Shown: positions 28,109 to 37,914 of the stretch, piece after piece
How positions within the stretch are numbered: position 1 is the stretch's first letter
Layout of the letters: each line of letters starts with the position of its first letter
Assembly (NCBI GenBank): GCA_015485495.1
Contig: WFTL01000094.1
Location: 1 to 64,000 of the forward strand
Direction of reading: 5' to 3'
Origin: Planctomycetaceae bacterium
GTDB taxonomy: Bacteria > Planctomycetota > Planctomycetia > Planctomycetales > Planctomycetaceae
Length of the DNA: 64,000 nucleotides
Translations under genes and position numbers: made by a program
Notes under the pieces: generated by a model
Databases searched by the model: none
The model's input: the letters and a program-made list of their open reading frames with translations, nothing else
Told to the model about the DNA's origin: nothing

Positions 28109-29476
28109 TCAGTTCGAACTGACTTCCCTGCGAACACCGGCTCCCTCGCGGATGCAGTACAGACGCGGGGCGGTGCGGATCAGCAGACGATCACCGACGA
28201 TGGCCGGAGTCGCCATGGCCATGTCGTCTTCGGCCAGAGAATTCGTGTGCAGAATCTCCAGTTCGTCCGAAGAATTCAGAACGAACGTCACCCCGTCTTC
28301 ATTCAGACAGAAAATGTGGCCACCGCCCGCCCAGGGCGATGCCGTGAAGGCCCGTCCCCGCGGAATACGTTTTTTGGGCGTGATCGGAGACCCGTCGTGC
28401 GGATCGAATGACGCCAGAAATCCGAAGTCGTACAGGACGACCAGCCGGTCGTCGTAAATGATGGTCGACGGGTTGTAGGGACCGGCCAGCTTCTGACACC
28501 ACTGAATCCATTCATTCGACGTTTCCTCATCCCCCAGAGTGATATCGCCGGAAGCCCCCGGGCGAATCGCGAAAATGGGCCGACGACGTCGATCGCCGAC
28601 ATACCCGGACGTCACATACAGCAGCCCGTCGTATTCATACGGAGTGGCAATGGTGATGCTGGACATGCCTCCGAATTCCCACAGAAGATGTCCATCCAGG
28701 TCATAGGAACGGACCTTTCCGGTTCCCGGCGTCACGATTTCCGTCCGCAGCCCGTTCTGCCACACATACGGTGTGGCCCAGTTGCTTTTCTCATCGCGGT
28801 CCACACGCCAGATTTCATTGCCGGTGGCAGCATCCAGAGCCATCAGCCAGGAAGCTTCTTCGTTGTCGTACACGTAATACAGACGGCCGTCGTGCAGAAC
28901 CGGGGAAGCCGCCGTCCCCCAGCCCAGGCGCGTCTTCCTGGGTTCGATGGGACGTTCCCAGATGAGCCGGCCATCGAAGTCGAAGCAGTACAGACCCAGA
29001 TTCCCGAAACACACGTAAACGAACGTCCCGTCCGTCACAGCCGTTTCCGACGCGAAACTGTTCTTCAGATGAATCGATGACTCCGGCCGACCTTCATGGA
29101 CCTGTTTCTGCCACCGGATGGTTCCGGAATTCAGATCGAGACAACAGACGATCCACTGATGCACGCTTTCCGGAGGATCCGGCCGGTCGCCTCCGAAATA
29201 GAGTCCCTTCTTCGGTTCTTCCGACACCCCCTGATTGATCACGGTCGTCAGAAAGACCGAATCGCCCCACACAATCGGCGATGACCAGCCACGTCCCGGC
29301 AGATCCGTTTTCCATTCGACGTTTTCACTGGCCGACCAGTGCAGGGGAACGCGGTCGCCGGGCGCGACACCGCGGGCCCCCGGTCCGCGAAACTGAGGCC
29401 AGGCCGGCTCTTCAGCGTGACTTCCGCAGACAGACAGACACAGGGCAATCACCGGGACCGTCAGGCGAAACAGCAT
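28109..29476 (-). CDS. Secreted PQQ-type beta-propeller protein
   Basis: The start MLFRLTVPVIALCL at 29476 gives a signal peptide, and the mature protein begins near EEPAWPQFRGPGARG, matching the N-terminus of the propeller at 21145-22629. Repeats such as CLDLNSGTIRWQK, LMALDAATGNEIWRV and VRSYDLDGHLLWE indicate a PQQ-like propeller of about 455 residues. There is no EF-hand insertion. The two proteins are distant paralogues at either end of the same minus-strand gene group. The function is unknown; planctomycetes encode many such proteins. Confidence 0.85.
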   Translation of the reverse strand: MLFRLTVPVIALCLSVCGSHAEEPAWPQFRGPGARGVAPGDRVPLHWSASENVEWKTDLPGRGWSSPIVWGDSVFLTTVINQGVSEEPKKGLYFGGDRPDPPESVHQWIVCCLDLNSGTIRWQKQVHEGRPESSIHLKNSFASETAVTDGTFVYVCFGNLGLYCFDFDGRLIWERPIEPRKTRLGWGTAASPVLHDGRLYYVYDNEEASWLMALDAATGNEIWRVDRDEKSNWATPYVWQNGLRTEIVTPGTGKVRSYDLDGHLLWEFGGMSSITIATPYEYDGLLYVTSGYVGDRRRRPIFAIRPGASGDITLGDEETSNEWIQWCQKLAGPYNPSTIIYDDRLVVLYDFGFLASFDPHDGSPITPKKRIPRGRAFTASPWAGGGHIFCLNEDGVTFVLNSSDELEILHTNSLAEDDMAMATPAIVGDRLLIRTAPRLYCIREGAGVRREVSSN

Positions 29477-29668
29477 GACAAACGACCTTCGTTCGGAGGG
29501 AAACGTCTCATCCGGATTCCTTCGACAGCGCCGCCAGCTTACGCAGCCGGCGATGCCCCGACAAACGACTCCGACAGCCGAGCCGACCACGCCCCCGGCG
29601 CCCGGCTCGCCTCCCGTGTCTGCCCACATCCGGCGGCCCCGGCCGGTCGTCGGCTGCCGCAGGCCCCG

Positions 29669-31309
29669 TCAGGCGACCGCGTCCTGCAGAACCTGGCGAT
29701 CGAGCTGTTTTTTCTGCGGGCAGCCATGAGTCATCCACCATTCGCGCGCGTCCCGGCGTGACCATCGGGCTGCATCCGTACAGCTCAGCAGAGCATGCCG
29801 CAGATCGGTTGCACTCTGAAAGCGTTCTTCGGGCTTTTTGCGCAGACATCGCACCACAATGTTTTCCAGATCTTCCGGAATCCCCGCCTGCACATCCGAA
29901 GGCCGTCCGGTATCCCGGGTGGCGTGGGCCACCAGCAGTTTCACGGGATTTTCATCTTCGAACACAGGGCGCCCCGTGAGCAGCCACCAGGCGACCGCCC
30001 CCAAAGAATAAATGTCGCTGCGTTCATCGGCCGGATCCCCGACCGCCTGCTCAGGAGACGTGTACAACGGAGACCCGGTGATCGTGCCTTCCTGAGTGAG
30101 TTCGCTGTCGTTCAGACCTGTCAGCGGACGGGCCAGACCGAAATCGAGCAGTTTGGCCACGTCGTACACACCGCCACGGTGAGCCGCAAAAATGTTGGCC
30201 GGCTTGATGTCTCTGTGAATCAGACCGGATGCGTGAGCTTCTTCCAGCGCTTCGCACAGCTGAGTCATCAGGTGGATGACCCGTTCGGCCGGCAGCGGGC
30301 CGTGCATGGCCACGAGCTGTTCCAGATTCATTCCCGGCAGATATTCCATGACGTAATAGAACGTCCCGTCCTGGGCCCGGCCGTAATCGAAGATCTCCAC
30401 GGTGTTCCAGTGAGTCAGCCTCGACGTGGCCTGAACTTCGCGTTCGAACCGCGCCAGCATCCGGCTGTCGCCGGCGTGATCCGGCCGAATCACCTTGATG
30501 GCACAGGGGCGTTTCAGCAGCATGTGCTCTGCCAGATAGACCTCCCCCATACCGCCGGATCCCAGTTTCTTTGAAAGCTGGTACTGCCCGAGCTGTCTGG
30601 CTTCGAACGCTTCTTCGCGCAGGCTGTTGATCGTATGCACCCCGGTTGTGGCGGCAGCCGCGGTGACCAGCATCAGCAGCGACAGCTCCAGCGGCTGGGC
30701 ATGACGCACATGAGCTGCACTGCCGTGCCAGGCCGCCGGAAACAGACCGGTTTCCGCAGCCAGAACCAGAACCACGGGAATGGCCGTAAGTGTGCCAATG
30801 GGCCAGATCGCCCGCTGCCACCGGTTCGGAATGAACAGCGCATAAATGAACGTCAGCAGAATCCACTTGGGCGAAATCGGACGGTCGATCACTTCCTGAG
30901 GATCCCCGAACAGACAGGCCAGATCGCTGAGCGTGAACAGGACCACCGGCAGTCCGAACAGCAGCCATTCCACCATCCGCAGATGGCCCATGGCAAACCG
31001 GCAGTTGGTACACAGGCGATAGGCTGTCAGCCCCGCCACCAGAATGACGGCCAGATGGGTCCATTCCAGAACCACCGCGACGGGGCCGCCCAGGTCGGGC
31101 ATCAGGAACCGATTCAGAACGAAGAAGACTGAAAACCCCAGGAACAGCAGAATCGAGGCGATTTTCAGTCGATCACGCAGCAGATCACTCACTGCTGAAC
31201 TGAGAGCCGGCTGCTGCCCTTCCACGAGCACCGGTCGGGGCGCGTTGTCTGCCGGATCGGAATCCGGCGAAAACACCAGTGTTTCTTCGATTTCAGATGG
31301 TTCAGCCAT
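29669..31309 (-). CDS. Membrane-anchored Ser/Thr protein kinase
   Basis: The N-terminal half (about residues 48-225) has six predicted membrane helices. A Hanks-type kinase domain follows (about 241-510): GSGGMGEVY (250-258), CAIKVI with Lys272, HRDIKPAN with Asp367, DFG with Asp389, SPLYTSPEQA and DIYSLGAV. All catalytic residues are present, so it should be active. In most bacterial kinases of this class the kinase is N-terminal and the membrane part follows; here the order is reversed. The ATG at 31309 is 199 bases after the ATPase-permease gene. A link to lipid transport or to the propeller gene behind it is possible but unproven. Confidence 0.92.
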   Translation of the reverse strand: MAEPSEIEETLVFSPDSDPADNAPRPVLVEGQQPALSSAVSDLLRDRLKIASILLFLGFSVFFVLNRFLMPDLGGPVAVVLEWTHLAVILVAGLTAYRLCTNCRFAMGHLRMVEWLLFGLPVVLFTLSDLACLFGDPQEVIDRPISPKWILLTFIYALFIPNRWQRAIWPIGTLTAIPVVLVLAAETGLFPAAWHGSAAHVRHAQPLELSLLMLVTAAAATTGVHTINSLREEAFEARQLGQYQLSKKLGSGGMGEVYLAEHMLLKRPCAIKVIRPDHAGDSRMLARFEREVQATSRLTHWNTVEIFDYGRAQDGTFYYVMEYLPGMNLEQLVAMHGPLPAERVIHLMTQLCEALEEAHASGLIHRDIKPANIFAAHRGGVYDVAKLLDFGLARPLTGLNDSELTQEGTITGSPLYTSPEQAVGDPADERSDIYSLGAVAWWLLTGRPVFEDENPVKLLVAHATRDTGRPSDVQAGIPEDLENIVVRCLRKKPEERFQSATDLRHALLSCTDAARWSRRDAREWWMTHGCPQKKQLDRQVLQDAVA

Positions 31310-31508
31310 CAGACGGACGCCGCCTTGTCCCCAGGTTTTCCGGATGAACTCGATTGTACGTGGGGGGAATCTGCACAGACCAGCGGAATGTTCGCCGGGG
31401 CCGCTGAAAACTTACGAGAAAACCGCAGCATCTGATCCGGCAGGGCGTCCCGCCGGCTCGGAACGGGACGATGTTCCGGACCGGTTTCCACTGCTGCACA
31501 TCGTTCTG

Positions 31509-33152
31509 CTACTGCACGGCACGAAATTCCAGCAGCGAGAAAACGAAGTGAACGAACAGAACGAACAGCGTGGACCACAGAATCGACCGCGTGACTCCGA
31601 CACTGATTTCCGGACCGTTCTTCTTGGGAGTGCTTCCGCATGCCCAGGCGATCATTCCGATGCCCAGGGCACAGCAGATCAGCTTGGCCAGCAGCCAGCC
31701 GGTGCCGTGGTACACCATGCTCCCGGGATCGCGGAGTTCCCGATGAAAGTGAGCATCCCAGAAGGCGATGCCTTCGTCAGGATGCGTCGCCGTGAAGGCC
31801 ACCGCCGCCGTCAGACTCGCGGCCGCATAACTGAGCAGCGTCAGCAGCGGAGTTCCCAGCAGAAAGGCATACAGGATCGGCGTGCGCAGAGCCCGTCGGG
31901 GATTCATCCCGATGGTCATCATGGCATCCATCTGATGGCCGTAGACCTTGCTTCCCACATCCGCCGCCACCGCCGCTCCGGACCGGGCCGCAATCAGAAT
32001 CGTGCACAGAATCGGAACCAGAAAACGGTAAAGAGAAAACCCCGTGGCATGCAGCAGATTCTCGATCAGCAGAGGCTCGGTGTACTGACGAAACGGCAGG
32101 TAACGAAAAATGAAATCCTGGGCCACGAATCCCAGAATGATTCCGGCGACAATGATGTACAGGCAGGCAGACGGACCGGCCGCCAGCAGCACATAATGAC
32201 GCGTGCTGCGCAGTCCCCAGCGAAGGCTTTTCCACAGAGGCAGCAGAGACCACGGCAGCAGAAGAATCTCCTCCAGACAACGACCCGATCGCTCCAGAAA
32301 TGCGGCCACGCCGGCGGCAGCCCGCGTCCGCCATCCGGGAACGCGGTCGTCGGCTTCATCGGCACTTGGCGGCGTCCCCAGCCGGTCCCGCAGCCGGTTC
32401 CAGGCGTCCGGCGGCACGCGTTCCAGACGACGTGTGGCATGGTTCACCACGTAAACGTCGTCTGCATCCTTCAGCAGTGCCGCGAAATCATGCGTCACAA
32501 TGATGGCCGTCCGGCCGTATGTTTTCTGCGTGCTGCGAATGAGATCGGCCACACGTTCTGACGTGACGGCGTCCAGACCGGACGTCGGTTCATCGTACAG
32601 GATCACATCGGCATCGGTGGCCAGAGCCCGGGCAATCGCCAGCCGCTGCTGCTGACCGCCGCTCAGGACCGAAACGGGCCGATCAGTCGGAACGCCAAGC
32701 TTTTCGAGAAGTTCCGCAGCCACATCGCAGGAAGAGTTCCCGTCGGCGCGATGTCCTTTCGTGTGATCGACTGCGATCTCAATGTTTTCTTCCGGAGACA
32801 GCTCATCCAGCAGAGCAAAGTTCTGGAACACGACGGCCGGCCGTTCCGGCCGTGACGCGTCTGCGGAATCGGCTGCTCGTCCGCCACCGCGTTCGATTCG
32901 TCCGCTCCAGATGACGGGCCCGGATTCCGAATCGATCAGTCCCGCCAGGATGCGCAGAAGCAGCGATTTGCCCACACCGCTAAACCCGACAATCAGGGTC
33001 ATGCTTCCGGCGGCAAAGTCGGCGGACGTGTGTTCCAGCAGCACCCGGCCACCGGCCGACAGACTGAAATCGGTCAGCCGGATGGCCGGCCGAGTCGACT
33101 CATCCACCGCGGGGCCGCCCCTGTCGGAATCATCCGCTTCTGCACGCATCAT
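31509..33152 (-). CDS. ABC transporter, fused MlaF-like ATPase and MlaE-like permease
   Basis: A 547-residue protein joins two parts that are usually separate subunits. The ATPase (about 25-265) has GFSGVGKS (Walker A), FQNFALLDELSPEEN (Q-loop), LSGGQQQR (signature), VILYDEPTSGLD (Walker B) and VTHD (H-loop). The permease (about 300-547) is of the MlaE type, with IVAGIILGFVAQ, IAARSGAAVAADVGS and MDAMMTIGMNPRRALRTPI. MlaFE drive phospholipid or sterol transport between envelope membranes. The ATG at 33152 overlaps the stop of the gene before it (ATGA), which indicates translational coupling. Confidence 0.9.
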   Translation of the reverse strand: MMRAEADDSDRGGPAVDESTRPAIRLTDFSLSAGGRVLLEHTSADFAAGSMTLIVGFSGVGKSLLLRILAGLIDSESGPVIWSGRIERGGGRAADSADASRPERPAVVFQNFALLDELSPEENIEIAVDHTKGHRADGNSSCDVAAELLEKLGVPTDRPVSVLSGGQQQRLAIARALATDADVILYDEPTSGLDAVTSERVADLIRSTQKTYGRTAIIVTHDFAALLKDADDVYVVNHATRRLERVPPDAWNRLRDRLGTPPSADEADDRVPGWRTRAAAGVAAFLERSGRCLEEILLLPWSLLPLWKSLRWGLRSTRHYVLLAAGPSACLYIIVAGIILGFVAQDFIFRYLPFRQYTEPLLIENLLHATGFSLYRFLVPILCTILIAARSGAAVAADVGSKVYGHQMDAMMTIGMNPRRALRTPILYAFLLGTPLLTLLSYAAASLTAAVAFTATHPDEGIAFWDAHFHRELRDPGSMVYHGTGWLLAKLICCALGIGMIAWACGSTPKKNGPEISVGVTRSILWSTLFVLFVHFVFSLLEFRAVQ

Positions 33153-34579
33153 GGACGCTCCGACTGTGGAACCGGGGAGCGTGGTGCGCGCGGGAATTCC
33201 GGCGTCAAAGGACTCTGCGCCGTGCCGGCGAAGCGCTGAGGATACAGCATGGGTTCCTGAGCGATGGCGACCGGAATGATGGTCGTGTCGCCGGTTCCGT
33301 CCGCCGGTACCATGACCAGCCACCTGCGATCCTTGCTGAGTATCTGCGATCTCAGAACGCGGGCAAATTCCGGCGTCACACCGGTCTGACGGCTGCCGAA
33401 CACCAGATCACCGATTCTTCGCACCATCAGCTCCATTCGGTCCGACGCGTCGCGCATGGCCGCCTGCGTCGCCCGATCGGACAGCCACAGGTCGATCTGC
33501 TCGTGCAGCCGCTCATTCTCCAGCAGCGCCTCTTTCAGCATGTCCCACACCAGCTTCTGCAGCAGCCGGTCTTCCGCCATCCGAACCAGACTGTCGCGGA
33601 TGCCGGCCTGCACACGTTCGTTGTTCATGAGGCGGCGCAGCACCGCCCTGGTCACTTCGACAAACTCGTCCGTCCGCGACTCCAGCTCGGGAACGACCTC
33701 CTCGTCGATGAATCGTTCGAATTCCTGTCGGACAGCGTTCCGCCGAGGCAAAGGCGACACGTCGTACAGGTAACGCCAGGCGAATGACAGCAGAGACACG
33801 CGGTCCCACAGGACAGCGGCGATCTCCATCGCCAGCGGCTGCACTTCCTCCTGCACCACCGGCAGAATTTCATCCCGGGCCAGCGGCAGCAGCTGGCGCT
33901 GCAGAACATCCATTTCGAAGCGGCGTCCCAGCCGCTGAAAGTCTTCCCGGTGCCGTTCCAGAATGGCGGGCACTTCCGCCTCGATGGCCAGCACCATCCG
34001 GCGCAGACCGTCTTTCACAACCGGCTTCAGCTCCGCAATAACGTGTCGCTGATGCCGTCCCCATTCTTCCTGAACGAGTGCCACGATTTCCGCCCGACGT
34101 TCCGGAGGAATCAGCATCTGCATCACCCAGCGGAGATTCATGGGAGTCGCATGCCAGCGCAGTTCCACCCCGCCGGAAAAGCGTGACAGAGCTTTTCTGT
34201 AGATGACCGCCCGAGCCGACCGGACTTTTTTCGCACTCCGGCTGCGGGTTCCGTCGACATCCGACACGAACCCCACCTGAACGAACTGCCCGTCGCCGGT
34301 TTCCATGAAAATCGGGTCATCCAGAGCCAGCACCACATCCTGCGGACATTCCAGCCGACAGACGGTCCGGGAATGGAAGACCCACCGTCCGACTTCCGCA
34401 GACAGTTTCGTCAGACTGCCGGACCGCGCAGCCAGTTCAGCCCGCAGAACCAGCCAGCCCGACAGCAGCACCGCCGTCCAGCCGGCTGCTCCCGCCAGCA
34501 TCCTCAACCGCTTCCGCCTCCGCACCGCCGCCAGCAACAAAACTGCTCCTGATCTGAGGATCTCCGGAATGTCGGACAT
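33149..34579 (-). CDS. Membrane-anchored helical protein coupled to the MlaFE-type transporter
   Basis: The frame is long, but I place the start at ATG 34579 (MSDIPEILRS) because a clean membrane helix follows (about residues 33-50) and the upstream residues are unlike protein. The 476-residue protein has a beta-rich stretch near residues 75-160 (VLALDDPIFMETGDGQFVQV), then long charged helices (about 165-410). I know no named domain for it. Its stop overlaps the start of the ATPase-permease gene, so the two are made together. The beta-rich part might be a remote MCE (MlaD-like) domain, which would make it the missing substrate-binding partner; this is a guess. Confidence 0.7.
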   Translation of the reverse strand: MSDIPEILRSGAVLLLAAVRRRKRLRMLAGAAGWTAVLLSGWLVLRAELAARSGSLTKLSAEVGRWVFHSRTVCRLECPQDVVLALDDPIFMETGDGQFVQVGFVSDVDGTRSRSAKKVRSARAVIYRKALSRFSGGVELRWHATPMNLRWVMQMLIPPERRAEIVALVQEEWGRHQRHVIAELKPVVKDGLRRMVLAIEAEVPAILERHREDFQRLGRRFEMDVLQRQLLPLARDEILPVVQEEVQPLAMEIAAVLWDRVSLLSFAWRYLYDVSPLPRRNAVRQEFERFIDEEVVPELESRTDEFVEVTRAVLRRLMNNERVQAGIRDSLVRMAEDRLLQKLVWDMLKEALLENERLHEQIDLWLSDRATQAAMRDASDRMELMVRRIGDLVFGSRQTGVTPEFARVLRSQILSKDRRWLVMVPADGTGDTTIIPVAIAQEPMLYPQRFAGTAQSPLTPEFPRAPRSPVPQSERP

Positions 34580-35018
34580 CGATTCGTCGAATCCCGCCGC
34601 CGGTCGCTGCCGGTCAGAATGATCTGCTCCCCTGCGGAAAACGGCCCGCGCGGCAGCCTGGATCACACGGATCGCCGGATACTCTAGACGCCGGCTCCTT
34701 TTGAGAAAACTCCGCCGCTCACTGCGATGACTGCAGCCGATCGGTAACAGCAGTCTCCGAACGGCCGAACCCATCGGCCGGACAGCCGGTTCCCTCCCGC
34801 CAGGACAGCCGGATCGGGTACATCCGGATGCTGCTGACTGCCTTCCGAAACCATCTTTCACGGAGAAAAACAGAGAAAAGCGGGGCCGGTCGGCCATGAC
34901 AGAACCAGGACCGCTCACTACCCTGCGTCGTCCTGACGGCGTCCCTGGTGACGCCGTTCGCCAGATTCCGGTTCCTTCTTTCCGGTCCGGCGGTCGCCGC
35001 CGGATGCGTGAGTGCATC
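34580..35018. other. 439-base divergent intergenic region
   Basis: Lies between the helical membrane protein (minus) and hisS (plus). No gene with good codon use, RNA signature or strong hairpin is evident. It should hold both promoters. Confidence 0.5.
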
Positions 35019-36356
35019 ATGTCCGATTCCAGGAAACATCGAATCCGCCCCCAGACACTGCGGGGATTTCGTGATTTCCTTCCGTCGCAGATGATGGCTC
35101 GAGAACATCTGATCGACACCGCCCGCCGCGTGTACCGCAGTTACGGATTCGCCCCCATCGACACTCCGGCACTGGAATACGCCGAAATTCTTCTGGGAAA
35201 AGGCGGCGACGAATCCGACAGGCAGGTCTTCCGGTTTACCGACCAGGGAGACCGCGATGTGGCCATGCGGTTCGACCTGACCGTTCCTCTGGCTCGCTAC
35301 GCCGCTCAGCATATCCAGGAACTGGGAACCCCCTTCCGTCGCTACCACATCGGTCCGGTCTGGAGAGGGGAACGGCCGGCCCGAGGTCGCTATCGGGAAT
35401 TCATGCAGTGTGATTTCGACACGATCGGATCCGCCAGCAACGCGGTCGACATCGAAACACTGATGGTCATCAATGACCTTTTCGAAGCCATTGGCCTGGA
35501 ACGTTTCACCATTCGAGTCAACAACCGGGCCATTCTGAACGGCCTCCTGGAACAGGCCGATCTGGCAGACCGCACCGCATCTGTTCTTCGCTGCCTGGAC
35601 AAACTCGATCGGACAGGCCGCGACGCAGTGGCCGCCGAACTGCAGACTCAGGCCGGCCTGTCCGCCGACCAGGCCGCCCGTCTTCTGGACGTGACACAGC
35701 TCCAGGGAAGCCCGACGGCGATTCTGGATCAGGTGGAAACTCTGCTGAAAGACAGTCCGACCGGGGAAGCCGGTACGACGGCTCTGCGGGAACTGTTTTC
35801 CGCCATCCATGCCTGCGGGCTGCCGGACCAGCGCGTGCGTCTGGATCTGTCCATCGCCCGCGGCCTGGACTACTACACCGGTACGATTTACGAAACCATT
35901 CTGGACGATCTTCCGGAAATCGGCAGCGTGTGTTCCGGAGGACGTTACGACCACCTGGCCGAACTGTTCACCGCTCAGAAACTGCCCGGCGTGGGCGCCA
36001 GCCTGGGACTGGACCGCATGCTGGCCGCTCTGGAAGAACTCGGCATGACGCAGTCATCGTCGACTCCCTGCGATGTGCTGGTGACCATGTTCGAACGGGA
36101 TGCCCTGATCACCTACCAGACCATGGCCCGGACCCTGCGTGCCGCCGGCATAAACACGGAGGTCTACCCGGAAGCCCGCCCCATCGGCCGACAGATGAAG
36201 TACGCCGATCGACGGGGCTTCCGGATCGCTCTGATCGCCGGAGAATCCGAACTGCAGGCCGGAACCTGGCAGATCCGCCGACTCGCCGACGGCTCGCAGC
36301 AGGAAATCCCGACAGCCGATGTTGCCGATGTGGTCGCACAACTTCTGGCCGACTGA
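35019..36356 (+). CDS. hisS: Histidyl-tRNA synthetase
   Basis: Class II synthetase charging tRNA-His. The start at 35019 (MSDSRKHRIRPQTLRGFRDF) is the usual N-terminus; 5 or more residues could be added upstream. The 445 residues show motif 1 around YGFAPIDTPALEYAE, motif 2 with RRYHIGPVWRGERPARGRYREF, the His-specific ARGLDYYTGTIYE, GGRYDHL, motif 3 GVGASLGLDRML, and a C-terminal anticodon-binding domain (CDVLVTMFERDALI onward). Transcription is convergent with the desaturase gene. Confidence 0.96.
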   Translation: MSDSRKHRIRPQTLRGFRDFLPSQMMAREHLIDTARRVYRSYGFAPIDTPALEYAEILLGKGGDESDRQVFRFTDQGDRDVAMRFDLTVPLARYAAQHIQELGTPFRRYHIGPVWRGERPARGRYREFMQCDFDTIGSASNAVDIETLMVINDLFEAIGLERFTIRVNNRAILNGLLEQADLADRTASVLRCLDKLDRTGRDAVAAELQTQAGLSADQAARLLDVTQLQGSPTAILDQVETLLKDSPTGEAGTTALRELFSAIHACGLPDQRVRLDLSIARGLDYYTGTIYETILDDLPEIGSVCSGGRYDHLAELFTAQKLPGVGASLGLDRMLAALEELGMTQSSSTPCDVLVTMFERDALITYQTMARTLRAAGINTEVYPEARPIGRQMKYADRRGFRIALIAGESELQAGTWQIRRLADGSQQEIPTADVADVVAQLLAD

Positions 36357-36448
36357 CGCTCCCGAACCTCCCGGCCCCGGCCGCCGGTCTCCACAACACC
36401 ACAGCCGTCGCGGCACGCGGTCTGCAGAAATCCGCACACGCGGCCGCC

Positions 36449-37489
36449 TCAGCCTGCCAGGTGACCGGCCGGGACTTCCGCAGCAGCAGGCCCCGCTGGT
36501 CCGCTCACGGAACTGACGACCGTTTCTGCCGCGGTTCTCACCTGTGGAATCCGGTCGCGCACATCCCATGCCAGCCCGGCCATTTTCAGGATACGGATGG
36601 CCCACCAGGTCATATCGATTTCCCACCAGCGATGGCCGGCCGGAGCCAGGGAAGGGTGGGCATGGTGGTTGTTGTGCCAGCCTTCGCCGTAGGCCAGCAG
36701 AGCAACCCACCACAGGTTGCGGGAGGCGTCCCGGGTTTCGTAGTTCCGATACCCCCACAGATGCGTGGCGGAATTGATCAGCCATGTCGAGTGATAGGCC
36801 AGCACCATCCGCAGGCACATTCCCCACAACACCAGCGACACGCCCATCTGCCAGCCGCCCCAGATCCAGCCGACGGCCAGCATCAGCAGCCCCTGCCCCC
36901 AGAGCAGCAGAGCAAACCAGCGTTCGAAGAACTTCAGCATCGGATCATCGACCAGTTCCGGAGCATAACGCCGATACAGCGCCTCCGTTTCCGCCGGCCG
37001 GCGCCGGATGAACAGCCACAGGATGTGCGACCACCAGGGACCTTCCAGAGGCGAGTGCGGGTCGCCTTCCTGATCGCTGCGGTGATGATGCAGACGATGC
37101 GTGGCCGCCCAGGTCAGCGGCGATCCTTCTGCCGACATGGAACCGGCCAGCAGCACCAGGAACTTCACCGGTGACCGGAGTCGGAAGGATCGGTGCGACA
37201 GAAAGCGGTGATACCCCAGACAGATCCCGATGCTGCAGGTGAACCAGTGCAGCACCAGACACAGTCCCAGTCCCGTCCAGGAGAAAAAGAACGGAGCCGC
37301 CAGGGCTCCCAGATGCACCCAGATCACAAAAATCGTGACCACCCAGTCGATGTTGTCCTTCCGCAGTCGATCCTGAGCGAACGCCGCTTTCAGCACGGCG
37401 TCATCGTTTCGAAGCGTGCTCGCCGGAACATCTGCCCGACGCTCATGGTCTGCGGGAGGGGAAGAAACGACGGAAGTCAGATCATTCAT
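36449..37489 (-). CDS. Acyl-CoA desaturase (delta-9 type fatty-acid desaturase)
   Basis: Membrane di-iron enzyme of 346 residues introducing a double bond into fatty acyl chains. The three histidine boxes are complete: HRFLSH, HRLHHH and HNNHHAH, set among four membrane helices in the standard topology. The last box lies near residues 285-291. The Ala/Pro-rich C-terminal tail is probably dispensable. The ATG at 37489 follows AAGG. No electron-donor gene is adjacent. Confidence 0.93.
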   Translation of the reverse strand: MNDLTSVVSSPPADHERRADVPASTLRNDDAVLKAAFAQDRLRKDNIDWVVTIFVIWVHLGALAAPFFFSWTGLGLCLVLHWFTCSIGICLGYHRFLSHRSFRLRSPVKFLVLLAGSMSAEGSPLTWAATHRLHHHRSDQEGDPHSPLEGPWWSHILWLFIRRRPAETEALYRRYAPELVDDPMLKFFERWFALLLWGQGLLMLAVGWIWGGWQMGVSLVLWGMCLRMVLAYHSTWLINSATHLWGYRNYETRDASRNLWWVALLAYGEGWHNNHHAHPSLAPAGHRWWEIDMTWWAIRILKMAGLAWDVRDRIPQVRTAAETVVSSVSGPAGPAAAEVPAGHLAG

Positions 37490-37914
37490 TCGTGGTGCCT
37501 TTCAGTGAAACCTCGCCTCTGTCCGACCGGCAGGCAGGCAGAACCAGGCGATACCGTCGCGCCACCATCGATCGGATGTCCGAGGCGACGAACGGTAGGA
37601 GTCATATCGGCACCCTGCAACAGCGCTGTGTCCCCATGCAGTCACGCGTCTGTCAAATCCCTGTCATGAATGGAACACGCTGACACACAACGTTTTACGG
37701 CAGACCTTTTTTCACAGATCGGTGAGTCTCTGAGGCCGTGTCCAGCCAGCACAGCAGGACACTGCGCGGTTTCGCACGGGCCGGAGCAGGCCGTTTCCGG
37801 CGGGAGTCCGTCTGCGGTTGGCATCGCCCCGAATGAGCCGCTACAAGTCGCCGGCAGATACCGTCGGCCGTCTGCTGCCGACAGACGAAAAGTCCCATCG
37901 GGAGATGCCCCATC
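37490..37914. other. 425-base divergent intergenic region
   Basis: Between the desaturase (minus) and the SDR gene (plus). I see no gene, tRNA or strong hairpin. Promoters for both neighbours are expected here. Confidence 0.5.

Noticed and set aside
25098-28457. Open frame of over 1100 codons on the plus strand
   Set aside because: It is antisense to the metallophosphoesterase and Gfo/Idh genes, whose motifs are unambiguous, and its own sequence is low in structure and rich in His and Arg.
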